A stretch of DNA of 64,000 nt from Pezizomycotina sp. ARF18 (GCA_002224055.1 AZLU01000028.1:111262-175261), one strand, 5' to 3'; numbered from the stretch's first letter, positions 46,760-59,246 are shown. The notes: generated by a model from the letters alone, not told the origin. Translations and numbers: made by a program.

Positions 46760-47789
46760 TCAATGGTACAAAAGTATGGTGCACACCAGTATCACCCATA
46801 TCAGCCCGCCGAATCGTGGTGCCTTATTATCTGTCCCTCCCGATTTCTGTGCTGTAGCCGTGCTCGAACCAGTGATCCCCGCGGTCGCCGATGGGACTGA
46901 GCCGAGGCTAGTGCGGTACTCGCTGCCGGAATTGATAAAACGTGGTGACTAACACTTGGAGTAGCGTTGGCAGTAGCGACATCCCAGTACTGCGACACGT
47001 CCGACTTTGCCCGGATTGCATGTAAGCGTGATGATACAGGGTTACAAGGTCCTAGCAGAACATCAAGGAGGAATGGTATACCAAAGGACATATCTTGTAT
47101 GCTACTAGGTTCGTTGTATTGTAAGGCAGACCGAGGCATGTTTTATTACTGCCGATCTCGCAGAGAGAGTCTAATCGCACTATGTCCGGCTGACACGCAC
47201 ACGGGGTTTGGCTTGAGGCTGGGGAAGCAGCTTGACTGAATAGGCATTCCGATACCGAGGCGGACGCATCCGCGCAGTAGGACCAGAATGTCACGCAGAT
47301 ATCCTGGTCAAGCGTCTGGGTGAGCTCGTAAGTCGGCGGCGTTGTCACGGTCGTATTGAAATACTTGTTGTGGTCGCAAACGCGGTGCCACGAACTCGCT
47401 TGCTCAAACATCTCCACGTCGTTCTCATTGTTCTGGAAGCAGAGTCGCGTATCGCTCAAGCAGCTGCGTGCCGAACCGTATTAGCCAAACAGGAAGCAAA
47501 ATGCTATCGCTATTTTTTCACGTGAGGGATTCACGTACTCGAAGTACACATTAAATGTATCTTGATTACAAAGACATGAAGCTAAAGCCTGGTGGTGGCT
47601 GGAAAAAAGACAGACACTGAGACTGGTGAATTTGGTACATGCGCCGCTCGTTTTTGCGCCGAAACGGCAGCCGTTATCTGTGATTGGAGGTGTTGTGATT
47701 ACCGATGTTCCGACCGCGATTTGGAGCGCGTTTAATAGACATAAAACTTGAAATACACTGTTGAGAGGTTGAAAAATCATGGCTAACAT
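46760..47789 (-). CDS. GPI-anchored cysteine-rich extracellular protein
   Basis: From ATG 47787-47789 (MLAMIFQPLNSVFQVLCLLN) there is a signal peptide, then GCRFGAKTSGACTKFTSLSV and CLFSSHHQALASCLCNQDTF. A 75-bp intron (47464-47538, GTACGT donor, CACGCAG acceptor) joins NVYF to DCLSDTRLCFQNNE without frame change, a natural Cys-rich continuation. YELTQTLDQDICVTFWSYCA, SECLFSQ, CACQPDIVRLDSLCEIG and NKTCLG follow. A Ser/Thr-rich linker (ATANATPSVSHHVLSIPAAS) in another frame leads to KAPRFGGLIWVILVCTILLY and H-stop at 46760, a hydrophobic GPI-anchor signal. At least two frame slips lie in the linker. Extracellular, membrane- or wall-attached; the family resembles uncharacterised fungal Cys-rich GPI proteins. 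Confidence 0.6.
47464..47538 (-). other. intron in the GPI cysteine-rich protein gene
   Basis: GTACGT donor, GCTAATAC branch-like sequence and CACGCAG acceptor, 75 bp. The phase is preserved (GA plus C gives Asp before CLSD). Confidence 0.5.
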
Positions 47790-47949
47790 ATTCTCGAAGC
47801 TCGGGGTAGTGAAGCTCAGCCAGCGTACTAGGTCGTTCACCGGAAAGGTGGCACGGAGTGACGCTATATACAAATGCGAAGAGACTGTTAGTACTTATAA
47901 ATGCCTTCGGCGCTCTTGCATAAGAGTTCAAACGAGATAAACTAACCGT

Positions 47950-48900
47950 ACACCCCGCCTCTTCATAAAACGGAATACAAATATTCAGTTCGGCATCTTA
48001 TATACGCCACACTTCAGCTTGTCATACGGTGTTATCTCTTTTAATCACGTTCTTACTTTAGGTCCGGATTGACTTGCAATGTTGTCTTTGCATATGAAGG
48101 ACGAACTTTAGGTTTAGGGTGAGAGTTAAAAGCTTGCGAACTTGAATGCACCCCTGTCAGCGCCGTGAAGGATGGTTAGTGTCTTGGATAAAACGAGCAT
48201 TTCTGCAAGTGCCACTTTGCGTCGTACTAATTATAAAAAGAGCTGCTGCATGGAGGATCCATCCTTATTCAGCCAGCGCTTTCGGCAATATTAGCTTGGA
48301 TATTAGCAATCCAGCGGGGACAGCACGACACAAATTGAAACTATCTCGCGTAAAGCTTACGGGGTTCTTTAACCTCCACCAATCAACACCTATGAGAAAG
48401 TGGGTTACGGTATTGAATTAGCGCACGGTATATCGGGCACCATTGTCACCTCCACGGCTCCATAAATGCATGTCGTAGTGCTGTGGAGCTTTACAATCTC
48501 CTTCGCAGCGGCTGGCCTTCTTTCTTCTCTGCCACCGGATACTTGGTGGAGCCATCGAGCTAGTCCCCGTAGCGCCGGAGCATGGTATATAGATTGCTTA
48601 TCGTATTGTGGTTTGTAATATTGGTGTCCCGATCTTTGATAATGTCAGAAGAACCTCGTGTTCATGGTAGCGATCTATCTCCGAGACTCTGAATTCATCG
48701 GATCGCAGGAGAATAAAATCGGTTCGAGGTCTAGAAAACCTAGGGCCGTAAACTTCATATCCAAAATTAGATTATTACACTCCTTCTTCGGTCTCACTTC
48801 CGGAACGTTTCTTAGAGCTTCGTAACAGGTGGACTCAAATACGAAAATGTTGCGGATCTTACCGTCGCGGCATTGGAACCGAGTCAAGAAATCGTGGAAA
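47950..48900. other. intergenic stretch
   Basis: No gene supported; an open stretch at 48146-48421 looks like chance. Confidence 0.35.
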
Positions 48901-48943
48901 CACCATCGGCCACCGCTGGGAGAACAGAAACCTTCGATACACG

Positions 48944-50952
48944 GTGAACAGTAAAGTAAGAGAGTGCGAAGAATGGGTAGACTGGAAGCTCTGGGCTCGA
49001 TTTCTAGTGCCTATGGCGATTGCCTGCCTGTGCATGATAGCGACAATCGTGGCCTTGCTTAGAGTTTCTATAAGAAATCAAGGCTTTGTCTCCTTGGGGA
49101 ACTACATGGAATCAGACGCGTACTGGACTAAAGGTCTTCTCTGGACTTCACTTCCCGGTTCTCCTGAATCTGTACCTTGTTGCATGGTTCGGCGTAAGTA
49201 GCGAAGTTTTATTTTCGTCTGTTCCTCTGCGCATTTCGCGAACTCAAGGACTTCTATCTAGGCGCATTGTATTAACATTTCCCTAGATATCGGACGCGCT
49301 CGCGCAAAGACAACCATTTGTTGAGCTAGGTAGGACAAAGGACAAATCAATAGAGCCGCCGAAAGATGGAGGATTTGGGGGCGCACCCTTCGAAAAATCC
49401 CTCATGGCGGACTACGCTGGGGCGCCGAAGTTTTACTCCTGGTTTATAGCATTACGAAATCGGCACTGGTTCCTTGGTCTCACGATGCTTTTCGCTTTCC
49501 TCATGAGTGTCAGCCTAGTTCCTCTGACCGGTCGCTTGTTCGCCACGAATACCGCCTCAATGGCATTACCCGCTACTTTCGAGATCCAAAAGTATACAAC
49601 GATTCGAAAATCAGTGGCGGTACGGATGTTATCTCAACCATGAATCTTGTTTCCGCGATTAAAGTGTATCAAGCGCAACCCCCGCCGTGGACTACTGATG
49701 TCTACTCGTTCCCTCAGTTCACGCTCGTGAGTACCAAACCCGGCATGAACGTCAATTATAACCTCACTGTATCGGTTCCTGCATACTCGCGAATCTGGAC
49801 TGCGTCCATATTCAGGGGGTCGCGGGAGATTGGCAATCTACTAGTAGTATCGGTGCAGGAAACATAACTTCAGCTTCCGAGGCGACGATACACTTCAGTT
49901 TCGAGGATAGAGGTTGCAACGTGGTGCACGACGAAGAAGTGGGCGGCGCAATTTCTCCTTTCGTATACACTCATGCCATTCTCGGATGCAGCGACGGCGC
50001 CGGAGGCTCGAGTTCTTCATTTTCGCGGCTATACCTGACCTGAACAGCGGAAACGCGGGACTAAAGGAGCCAGTGCTCATCTCTTGCATTCCGCGCTACC
50101 AGAAAACAAACGGCTCTATAACTGTTTCACCGGCTAAGATAGGCGTGTTGAATTCGTTCAAGTTTATCGATTTCGTGCCAGACAAGGCTAATAAACAGAG
50201 GACGCACAACCACTAGATTATCCTGCATTTGAAAGCGTACTCACTCAAGCGAGCAGCTTTGATCCTACGGATACATTCCAGGGAAGCATTTGGGGCCGCC
50301 TCATATACACATATGCATTAACTCTCACCGAAGATCCACTTAGCAATCCGGCGGCCATGATGAGGTCTACAGAGGAGACCTTTTCGGCTATCTTTGCGAT
50401 CGCCACAACGCTCAACTCTTGGGACAACTCTCCAACTTCAGACACGGTTAAAGGTACCGTAAGCTTTGGCCAGACCCGCTTATTTGTCGTGCCTATAATA
50501 GCGTATCTTCTAGTCGCGGTCCTCTCTGTGCTAGTGCTGTGGACTTTGGCCGTGCTCTTCTACGCGAAGTCGCAAGAGTCGGTTCAGACGGAAGCACCAA
50601 GCGGCCTCATTACACACTAAACCTCCTCCACGGGAGCGACCTGGATGAACTTGCGAAAGAGATGAGGGGAAGGGCTGACTACGACGGCCGCTTTGGAGAT
50701 TATTTTAAGCGAAACTTTGACATGACGAATGCGCGCGCTAGGATGATGAACCCTCTAAGTAGTAGGGCTACGATAGAGGTGCACGGACTGAGAAGGAAAG
50801 GTAATGATGTGTTTGCACCGGTTGTTGGCGAGTTGTGGAAGCGGCATAAACCTGCCCCTCTTGAAATAAAATCTGCCATGTCCGATAATAAGGCCGCTAC
50901 GAGTCAGGCTGCGCAGCCAATTCTCGCTGACAGCTCAACATCTATCGATTAG
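48944..50952 (+). CDS. DUF3433-domain membrane protein (frame-broken)
   Basis: The first recognisable part is ECEEWVDWKLWARFLVPMAI with helix ACLCMIATIVALL, then DAYWTKGLLWTSLPVLLNLY. Intron 49194-49286 (GTAAGT donor) joins to DALAQRQPFVELGRTKDKS, GGFGGAPFEKSLMADYAGAP and a helix near 49490. QPFVEL and EKSLMADY are characteristic of fungal DUF3433 proteins. The extracellular part runs through FSFEDRGCNVVHDEEVGGAI and LKEPVLISCIPRYQKTNGSI, then SSFDPTDTFQGSIWGRLIYT, a final helix (FVVPIIAYLLVAVLSVLVLW) and a cytosolic tail to ILADSSTSID at 50952. The position-48944 start is GTG in the given sequence, so the true ATG must lie elsewhere. Four or five frame slips. Function of the family is unknown. 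Confidence 0.68.
49194..49286 (+). other. intron in the DUF3433 gene
   Basis: GTAAGT donor and CCCTAG acceptor, 93 bp, placed between the first helix pair and the QPFVEL segment. Confidence 0.5.
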
Positions 50953-50959
50953 CGATTAT

Positions 50960-51815
50960 AAGAGCGATAACGCCGTCCTGGTCTTTTGGTCATTCTCTTT
51001 GAGATTCAATTTAGACATATCATGGAAATATATTATAATTGATTCGCGCCGGAATACACGGAATCTAATTCACTGTTCTTGGTAACCAACCGCCCCTCAA
51101 CGCCTTGAAATTGCTTGCTAGCGTTGTTAGGAAATCGTATCTGTAGGTGTTACACTACCTATAATAAAGAGGAGTAATAGAACTTGCAACCCGCATGACT
51201 CGAAGATGGATAGTTTGGCTCTCTTGCAGAGCGGGGTTATCGAAAACGCCGACAAGAGTGGATCTCGGGGGTCCAGTAGGTGCCTCCTAGTTTCAACCAT
51301 ATCACCCTGTCCTTGTGCTGCTCAGCTTTTCAAATCTTTTTGGATGTTTGATATCGCCGCGTTCGTTGTCGCGTTCAGACCACCTTGTAGCCAATCAAAC
51401 TCCATGGGATGCGAGTGGCGTTTATATCCATGCACTGCAGTCTGTCATGCATGGTACTCGTTCGGCCTCCATCCGCAATCTCCTGCTCATTATTAAAAGC
51501 TTGTTTATTTTGCTGACTTTACCAAATTAGTCCCCCCGTATCTATCAGGGTAAATTGAAGAAAAGTGATGTTTCTGTTTTGGTTTGGCTCATGAATCATG
51601 ATCAAAAGGTGGCTGAAATAGGAGAAAGGGTCCGTCGCAAGTAATACGTTGTTCTCCGGATAAACACGACTCCTAATGCTTTGGAAAATCCCGGTGCTCC
51701 GAGGGACCCTAAGCCCCGACGTATAATTCGGAAGCTTAAGGGCTGTGGCAGATGCATTTGGATTTTCTCCATTCCATAGTAGATTTAATATACTCCAGTC
51801 CTCTCAGTACCTTGA
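50960..51815. other. intergenic stretch
   Basis: No gene supported. Confidence 0.35.
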
Positions 51816-51821
51816 GTCGAC

Positions 51822-52278
51822 ATGAAATCCCAGACGGTAGTTTTGACAATCACAATCGCGTTGATATACTTACTTCGCTCCACGGAGGCATCCGGTCAAT
51901 TGCTGGCGCCCCGATCGTCGGCCTCAACAATTGATCTCAATCAGGCTCTTTGCCCTCTCTCGAAACTCCACAGTGGTCAATCTGTACCTACTTCTGCGTC
52001 ATAGCGGCGCAGTGCAGCAAGCAATGTTCCGCAGCACACCCCAGGTCCCCAGTGCTAACGGCAGTACCTTCCCTGAAGGGCTTTATAACTGCGCTTGCCA
52101 GGAAGATTGCACCTGCGCATTCGCCTACTGTGCCTCCTGCTGTGAGGCCAACGGGCCAGGTTTCAGGGACCTCTTCTGCGCTTCTGCTTCCAGCGAGAAC
52201 GCGCTATGGTGCGAGCAACACTTCGTAAGAGCAACATTCTATCATCTCTCTGAGCATTGCGCTTCCTCTCAACACTAG
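51822..52278 (+). CDS. small cysteine-rich secreted protein (candidate effector, frame-broken)
   Basis: ATG 51822 starts MKSQTVVLTITIALIYLLRS then TEASGQLLAP, a signal peptide with likely cleavage after the EASG region. The next part, in another frame, is ETPQWSICTYFCVIAAQCSK then QCSAA, and in the third frame NGSTFPEGLYNCACQEDCTC, AFAYCASCCEANG and a further DLFCASASSENALWCEQH. The protein would hold roughly 14 cysteines in about 140 residues. Two frame changes within 200 bp prevent a clean reading. No family recognised. Dense paired cysteines (CACQEDCTC, CASCC) suggest a disulfide-knotted extracellular protein. Confidence 0.45.
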
Positions 52279-52899
52279 ATTTTCCCTTATTTCTGCTAAC
52301 ACTCATTGATGATTAACGCTAACTAGAATAAAACCGCCAACCCATCTTGCGGCGTTTACGACCTCCCGGCGTGACCTATGAAGCACTATCACCCTTGCCT
52401 CACTCGTTAACAGCGTTTGTCGGCGCTATCCCCGCTCCGAGTAATGTGACGATATTCGGCCGACGCTCCTCTCCTCGAACGTACCGTGTAGCTCACTCCA
52501 TCCCCCGTCCGGAATCTTCAATAGTGGCTCCCCAATAACCACGATAGATAGCGGCGCTCTACCGCCTGTCACGGTCCCTTCATATCTACAGCCTATATCG
52601 ACGGCCTCCTCAAGTATGAACTCTACTTCCAAAGCCTCCGCCTCCTCTATCAACATGCCAAAGAGGATCGGCTTTTTAGTTTTATGGACATTGATTAGCC
52701 AAATACCGGTACTATATTCTCATGTATTCATGTTGGCCTCGAGTATGTGTAGGCCATTACATGTTCCGGGGTTCTACCGTAATCATTTATGAATTGAATA
52801 GAATTAAGTTTATAACATTGTAAAATTTACTCCCGGCAGGTACTTTGAGAGAGGCAGTCTACCTAGTTATGTTTAATCAAGTATTGCTAGAAGTGTTGT

Positions 52900-53640
52900 T
52901 TATAGATTGTCCCCGTTGTCACTCCCACGCGGACCACAGCTGCAGGAACGCATCCAGCAGATAGCCCCGTTAACCCAGAGGGCTCGTAAACCGGTTCCTC
53001 GATCCTTCGTCATAATTCTGCCGGGCATGAGTATTACACTTGTGAATCCATCCTTCGAATCGCCATTCGCCTCCTTTCCCCTCTTGAACGCATCGTTCAC
53101 ATCTAACCGGAGCTCTTCAATTCTCATACCGCCCCCGTCAATGATAGGCTCCGTTATGAGCTGAGGTTCTAGCCACATCAAAGGGCCGTTGATTCCATTA
53201 AATAGCATCTTCGCAACGTTAACCGTGCCGCAGTATCCATTACTCAGAAGAAACGTGTACGAACCTCATTGAGTTTGCTCCGTGTTGCTGAGTGAGTGTG
53301 GCTCCACGCTTCCCGCCCCTCTCTTCTTGAACTGAAGCCGCTAGCGTCTTTTCCACACGTCCGCCAGAGGCGATCGCAAGCTTAATATCGACCATGGCGA
53401 TGTCGGACACTTTCCATCGTGCTTGTGCTCGGACGGCCGCTTTCTAATAGCACTATCATAGAGTGTCCGGAATTTCTTGCCTGTTCTCGTTTTCTAGACT
53501 AGTTTATTGAAGGTTCCTAACGAGAAGTCGTCGTAGCCGAAGAGAACGTCCATGAATCCGCCCTGACCGCCATAATGGTCTGCACTATGGCGAAGGTGAC
53601 AAGTAGTAACGCATTATGATCTTTGGTTCTGATCCACTGA
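52900..53640 (-). pseudogene. unrecognised protein in three frames (possible)
   Basis: Minus-strand segments described for 53080-53560 have protein-like composition (FMDVLFGYDDFSLGTFNKLV; AIASGGRVEKTLAASVQEER; LFNGINGPLMWLEPQLITEP) and follow each other in order. No start, domain or splice sites are convincing. It could be a decayed gene. Confidence 0.3.
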
Positions 53641-53931
53641 AGTTTATGCGGTCTTTGACTGATTTTCACCGGCACGGCTATTAGCTAAGGCCTTATCTAA
53701 ACAATATCTATTCTCAATTTAGTGTTCAGCAGACCGAAACGGAAAAGCGACGATAACTATAAAGTTACTCCAGACTTACAGGGTGGGATTAGCAATGTGA
53801 CATTATAACGTAATTATCTCATAAGCCCTATCCGTTCACCGCGTTGTTTGTCTCAGAGATTCGAGTTAAAGATGTAGTCTCATTACTTCGATCGGTCTCC
53901 ATTAGGAGCTTTGGCAATCGTACATGTATTT

Positions 53932-53967
53932 CTTTTTTTTTTTTTTTTTTTTTTTTTGGGGGGGGGA
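53932..53967 (+). repeat. poly-T followed by poly-G
   Basis: About 26 T then 9 G. Junctions like this are assembly-prone. Confidence 0.55.
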
Positions 53968-54332
53968 AGTTATTGAAATGGGAATACTCGAAGCAAGGGC
54001 GTTCAGTCCGATGACTTGAATAAGACCCAGTAACAGCATCGATCCGCACGCTGGCTAACCGAGACATCCCTCGATATTCCTAAAAACATATTCCACCGCA
54101 CCCGTATTATCTACGTCGGATGGGTCCCAATGAGCTCTAATTTTCCAAACCCACCCTTCAGAGCTTCAGCATAAGTTTTTCCCCGAGTTAAGGCGGCATC
54201 TGCATCCAACTTAACCTCGCTGAGGTCTATCGCGACGCCTTTGTATCCACCCTCGCGGCCGTCGGATCACCGGGTGAGTATCGGGGCTTAAGCCATTCAG
54301 GCTTGTTTGGCGATGATGAGCTTGTGTTTTTG

Positions 54333-54676
54333 CTAACCGTGATCGTGCCGCATTGGGGCTGACGTAGCTTGCGTAGTAAACGAACGTGACCGTGTTATCT
54401 TACTGACGGAGGTCACCCTCTGTGGAGTCTGAACACCGTCCTTGTCGTAAAAGACATACCCATGCTGCCATGAATTGAGGAGGCATTTCCCAGGGCGGGC
54501 AAGGCTTGTTTGCTGTTGCTGCTTCGTCAGCGGCCTTGAGATCGCTGATTGACTCAGAGCGCGCATTTGTTTTTTGATCATCGCTTTCGAAAAATCGCTG
54601 GAGCCGAAAATCAAAGATCTGCCGGCAAAAAAGCCGTATTGGCGAGCGCGACAAACGTGACAGTTGTGGCCTTCAT
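54333..54676 (-). CDS. possible secreted protein (frame-broken)
   Basis: ATG 54674-54676 starts MKATTVTFVALANTAF, a signal-peptide-like run; a slip in a T run then gives RSLIFGSSDFSKAMIKKQMR and LLNSWQHGYVFYDKDGVQTP in one frame to a stop at 54333. A following stretch (VTFVYYASYVSPNAARSRLA) may continue it toward 54100. No domain is recognised. The leading hydrophobic stretch and size suggest a secreted protein, with low certainty. Confidence 0.33.
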
Positions 54677-54689
54677 TTTGTTATTGCTT

Positions 54690-55270
54690 ACAACGGACGC
54701 TATATTAAGATTAAAAAAAGGCTACTAATTGCCGGAAGACTAAAAAGAGAACAAGAAGGCTATGTTTACGTACTTATAATAGACAGCTATACTTAAAAAA
54801 CTCCAATTTTATTGGATTTAGGGAGTTTCCTGCTAGATACTCGAGAAATGTTTAAAATTTACTACTTTGAATCGAAATATGGTGTATAGGACCAGTTAAG
54901 GCATACCGAATGTAACTTTGCCTCAAGAGTTTTATTTGAATACCTAGGTCTTTCATCATGCAAGCTCGTTCATTCAAGTTTTTTACTGCGGATTGTTGTT
55001 CGCGAGGTATGCATTCTATCCACCTCCTGGCGCCAAAGGAAATCTTAGGTTTTATGCGCCAGACACTAGCGCGTGTTCATGCTCATGGGTCCAAGTCATC
55101 CCTGGCATATCGCACAACTAAAGACTCGGCGAGATGTGAATTGTTTAAGGCACACATTTTATGGCGTTTTTAGCCTGTGGGTCTTGAAATTAAGGATGGT
55201 GGAGGTAAAAAATTATTTACAAGAAGTTGTAAGTCTTGGTTATCGCCAGCTGTTTACTTCCGAATCATCT
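54690..55270. other. intergenic stretch
   Basis: No gene supported; the region is AT-rich up to 54950. Confidence 0.35.
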
Positions 55271-55277
55271 GAACGGA

Positions 55278-57079
55278 CTATGGTGCAAGTTTCTTGACCT
55301 CATGCGAGTTATGGAACTCGGGATAATAGAGAAGTCCTGGTTTCTTCTCTCCTTTCAGATACGACGCGATGCTCTTACCAGCCTTCTCGCCTTCATAATA
55401 CGCACCTATGATCAAGAATATCAGTAAACACGACTTAACACTCTGGGAGTTTGACATACTAGTATTCCTTTGCTCACCTTGTATGAACCCGAAGTACTGA
55501 TCGCTCATGGCCTCGCCGGCAAAATATAACCTCCCCACGTTAGCTCTGAGGTTGTCATGCTGCTCTTTCCTGACACCTGTCGGCCAACTGCTGTAGCTGC
55601 CCTTGCCCACCGCTCCTGCGTCCATCTCGGGTACTTGAAGTAGACAGGCTCTGGGACTTTAACACCTGGATACATCTTCCTCATAACGGCCATGATCTCC
55701 GACTTTGTCTTCTTATCATCCTGCGCTTCAACCCTGTAACTCTCGTTGTCGCAGACTGTAACGAAGAATATGTTGCTACCGGGATAGAAGCCTTCCGCGT
55801 CTATGACTGGAAAACCGGGTAGTAGCCTCGCTATACGGATCCGCGTACAGCGAGAATAACGTGTCGTTCCAGAATTTGTGCGGGAACTGCATGAAGATCT
55901 TCGTGTACGTCTCCATTTCGAAGGCGTTTATGGCCTCGCGTTTCCAAGTTGGAAACGCAGGGGAGAATTTCGCTTCGTCATGCTGCAGAACGCCCAGCGA
56001 GAAGGTGCAGATGGCGTAGTCGGCTTGTACGCAACCGCCGTTTTCTGTCGTTATGGTAACTCCGGTGTCGCTGTAGTTTACGTGACTGACCCAGTTCTTC
56101 AGCATCAATCTTGAGTCGTTCTTTTTCAAAACCTCGATGCTTCGGCTTTCAAAAAGGTGCTGAAGCCGCGTGAATCAACTACCAGATTATTCTCTTCGCT
56201 CCATTCTAGGAAGCTGGTGTTGTAATTCACAGAAGCGCCGAATTGTGACGTCTCTTCGGATTCGAAGCTATAGTAAAGTTAGAGGGCGTCGCAGTGGCAA
56301 TTACAAGCGGATAGGACCAATTTACCGTATTCGAAATCAAAGGTCCAAAATTCAGCTGTCTGATTGATCGGATCATTATGGACCGGGTTCCAGCCCAGCA
56401 TGCGTCCTGCGGCCCTAAAACTCCGATCCCCGAGATTATTCTTTATCCTGTAGCCGGCATCCTTAACAACCTCGTAGAACATCTTATTATAAGAGTCGAC
56501 GACGTTCGTATAATCATGGTAGCCGCGCTCGGTATACGTTGAAATGGAAGAATAGTCTGTGTAAGAATTACTGATGTTATGGTTTTTGACCAGTGCCCAC
56601 ACAGGGTTCTCCTTCCCCGTTTTCTTGTTCCTAGACCTTGAATCTATGTGATAGTTGCATTAGCTAGTTAATCGTCGAAAGTCTTGATGTGCAGCTTGCA
56701 CTTACCCAATTAGCACCTAACTCAACCGTATATGGCTTCCCGGTTTTCGAATTTTTTCCAAAGTCTGTATGGTGTATTCGGCCGCCGATATGATCTTGGC
56801 CTTCTATTATTACAAAGTCACGTATTCCTTTGTCGTGAAGTGTGCTCTGTTGAGATGGAGAGAGTTAATTTGCGACTGTTTCACTAATGCATGAATCCGA
56901 ACACTTACAGCAGCTTGTATACCCGCCATACCGGCACCGAGTATTGCAACCTTAGTTTTCTTGCATTGCTTCAGTGTCTTTGAGGGCTTTGTATACGCCG
57001 AAGGTCTACCCTCAGAGATTGTGAATAATAAGAACGCAATGGTAGATAGCGATTGTAAATGCATCCTCACGAAGAACAA
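55278..57079 (-). CDS. secreted flavin amine oxidase (polyamine-oxidase-like), five exons
   Basis: ATG 57077-57079 (or 57064) opens MFFVRMHLQSLSTIAFLLFT, a signal peptide, then KTKVAILGAGMAGIQAA, the FAD-binding GxGxxG. Introns 56847-56908, 56644-56705, 56268-56325 and 55406-55477 separate STLHDKGIRDFVIIEGQDHI with GGRI, VELGANW, ALVKNHNISNSYTDYSSIST, INQTAEFWTFDFEY, LMLKNWVSHVNYSDTGVTIT, DYAICTFSLGVLQHDEAKFS, KIFMQFPHKFW, VYFKYPRWTQERWARAATA-type sequence, and the C-terminal GRLYFAGEAMSDQYFGFIQG with AYYEGEKAGKSIASYL (second FAD motif). This is the flavin-containing amine/polyamine oxidase family: oxidation of polyamines to an aldehyde, amine and H2O2. Location would be extracellular. About three frame slips, one between exon 3 and 4 and one or two near 55600-55840. 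Confidence 0.75.
55406..55477 (-). other. last intron of the amine oxidase gene
   Basis: GTGAGC donor and ATCATAG acceptor, 72 bp. It joins FGFIQG to AYYEGEKAG, a continuous C-terminal FAD motif. Confidence 0.55.
56847..56908 (-). other. intron 1 of the amine oxidase gene
   Basis: GTAAGT donor and CAACAG acceptor, 62 bp, phase 0, directly after GAGMAGIQAA. Confidence 0.55.
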
Positions 57080-57089
57080 AACTCCGAAG

Positions 57090-59240
57090 AAAAGAACGCT
57101 GGAAAGGAACGTAAAATCGATACTGGGAAGGAAGATGCCTGGGAACTCAGGGTATAAGCGTAACGCGCAACGGATAAAGGTGATGAAAGCGATGCCCTGC
57201 TACTAGCAGGTAGGCAAGATGAAATATGAGGTCCTGGATCAAGAGAGATCTTCCAGGAACCGGCCACTTATTAAATAGTAGCTTCTGGTTGTCCTGAAGG
57301 ATACTCATAGCCTTGAACTTTAAAATTATTGAACCGAAAGGCATCCGGTAGCGGATTACTCCAGTGTGACGATATCAAAATCAAGCAAGCGTGACCTCGA
57401 TAGCTCATACCATGATATCTGTGGGGAAACGAAAGATAAGAAAGGTTCAAATTGTGAGGTTGTATTCACGGACAGCTTCTAGATCAGTATGCAATTCGTC
57501 CTATCGCATAAACTTTCTAGTTTAATATCGGTTCAGGCCTCCATTGGAATTTTTGTCCCCAGACAATAATATGCCCATAGAATTAGTTTTTGGTATTTGA
57601 ACAGACCCTGGAAGATATCGGGCACTTTTAATTCCAATGTCTTTGCGATGACCCGGAATTGAGGCATCTGGAAGTCCATTTACATTCCAATGTCGCCGCT
57701 GGTTAAGATGCAGAAGATTCAGCCTTTTATAGTTTAAATATCCTATAGGCGAGATAGAGTGGATTTCCGATCGACCGGGATAGGCTGTTTTATTCTTCTG
57801 AGCTGCTCTTTTTAGTCCTGGTATTATCTGATTAAATCTCGGAGTTGATTGTCTGATGATCGCCCAAGTACTTCATTTTGTATAGGCTAGTTTCGCAAGC
57901 GGTAGACTAAATGGACGACTAAATTATCGTAGAATCAGGGAAACTTCCAGGTGACAGCGATGAAGGTTCTTCTTGTAAACTTTCAAGCCAAAGGTTCGAG
58001 AAACGAGCAACAATCATTCGTCTAAAAAACTTCGCAAGTGATGTACTTTTACGCAGTTGCTTTACAATTTAAATCCCTTAGTAATCATGGAGATTTGCTT
58101 GTCGCGAGAGTCACGGTTACCTTTCATTTTGTGCAACTTCCTTCTAGAACTTCGACTTTTTCAGGCACGTTGACAGGTCCTTTACCTCCTTCAGCCGTCA
58201 TCGAAATGACTCGAGTTTGTTGAGTTCATGCCCGCAGTTTCACTGGCAAACGTTCTTATAGCGGAATCTCTGGAAGATGTATGTCGGATCGGGGCTTTCA
58301 TTGAGAAACGTCATATAATCCGGGTGGACCTGAAGAACGCCAAGCGAGAACAGCGGTATTGGCGTCGGTCCATGACAGAATTCAAATATCTAGAAGGGAA
58401 GCTCGAAGCGCTCCGACGTGTTACAACCTGCTACTAAGTCCAGCGAATGTTCGATTCGGCCAGTGCACATTAATATCTCGCGTCTGCCTAATCAAATTAT
58501 TTAGGAGATCGCGATGTTGATTTCTTGGTTCGTCTGTGAACTGGTCTCACTAGGCGGCGGGATTTGTCTTTAAAGGTCGCTCAGGGCTGAAAGTGTGCGG
58601 CTCGACTATTTTCTTCCGCCGCACAGAGTTGAAATAGGATCGAGTCCTGGCTGGTACTCAAACCGTTATACAGATGCAAGCGAAGTGGGCGGGGTGGGTA
58701 GGATGATATAACATTCAAGAAGTTTCGATCCATGGCCAGGGCAAGATGTCCGGATTATACACAGCCTGACATATCTTCATTGAAGGAATCACTATGCATC
58801 CGAGTCGGGTCAGTTTGAGGTTGAACTACCCACCCAACATACAAAACTCCATACAAAGCAGGGCCAATGACCCAAAAGGGCTCAAATAAATTCATTCGCT
58901 GGTTCCGAGCTGAATTTTCCCATGGACTCGGGAGTGTCCTAATCTTCCATTTCAGGGCGGTTTCATTCGAGATAATTCGAGTTTCAAAGTAGGGAACCAT
59001 GGGTGGGTCCGCTCGTACGAGACGTGTCCCACACGATAGTTAAAATTTCCTCCTAGGTTCTCTATACATCGCGGAAGCAATTCTCCGTCATCAGTTTTGA
59101 TCAATTCCGCATTTATGCTTCACCAGAGTAGCCAATCTCAAGCTTTCTCGATGGACTTGAATACCTCATAATTAATTCCTACTAAAAGAAGCTTGAACAG
59201 TTGCGATAGTTTGATATCGCATTTCTCGACTTCTCTAAAA
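57090..59240. other. intergenic stretch
   Basis: No gene supported on either strand over about 2.1 kb. Confidence 0.4.
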
Positions 59241-59246
59241 TATATT

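Larger units (their letters stand above)
52300..54090. other. stretch with unresolved coding-like pieces and a T/G homopolymer
   Basis: On the minus strand, GGQGGFMDVLFGYDDFSLGT (about 53500-53560), SDIAMVDIKLAIASGGRVEK (about 53340-53410) and NVAKMLFNGINGPLMWLEPQ then LITEPIIDGGGMRIEELRLD (53080-53220) look like one protein split among frames; I do not recognise the family. A poly-T then poly-G run lies at 53932-53967. Nothing else is supported. Confidence 0.3.
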
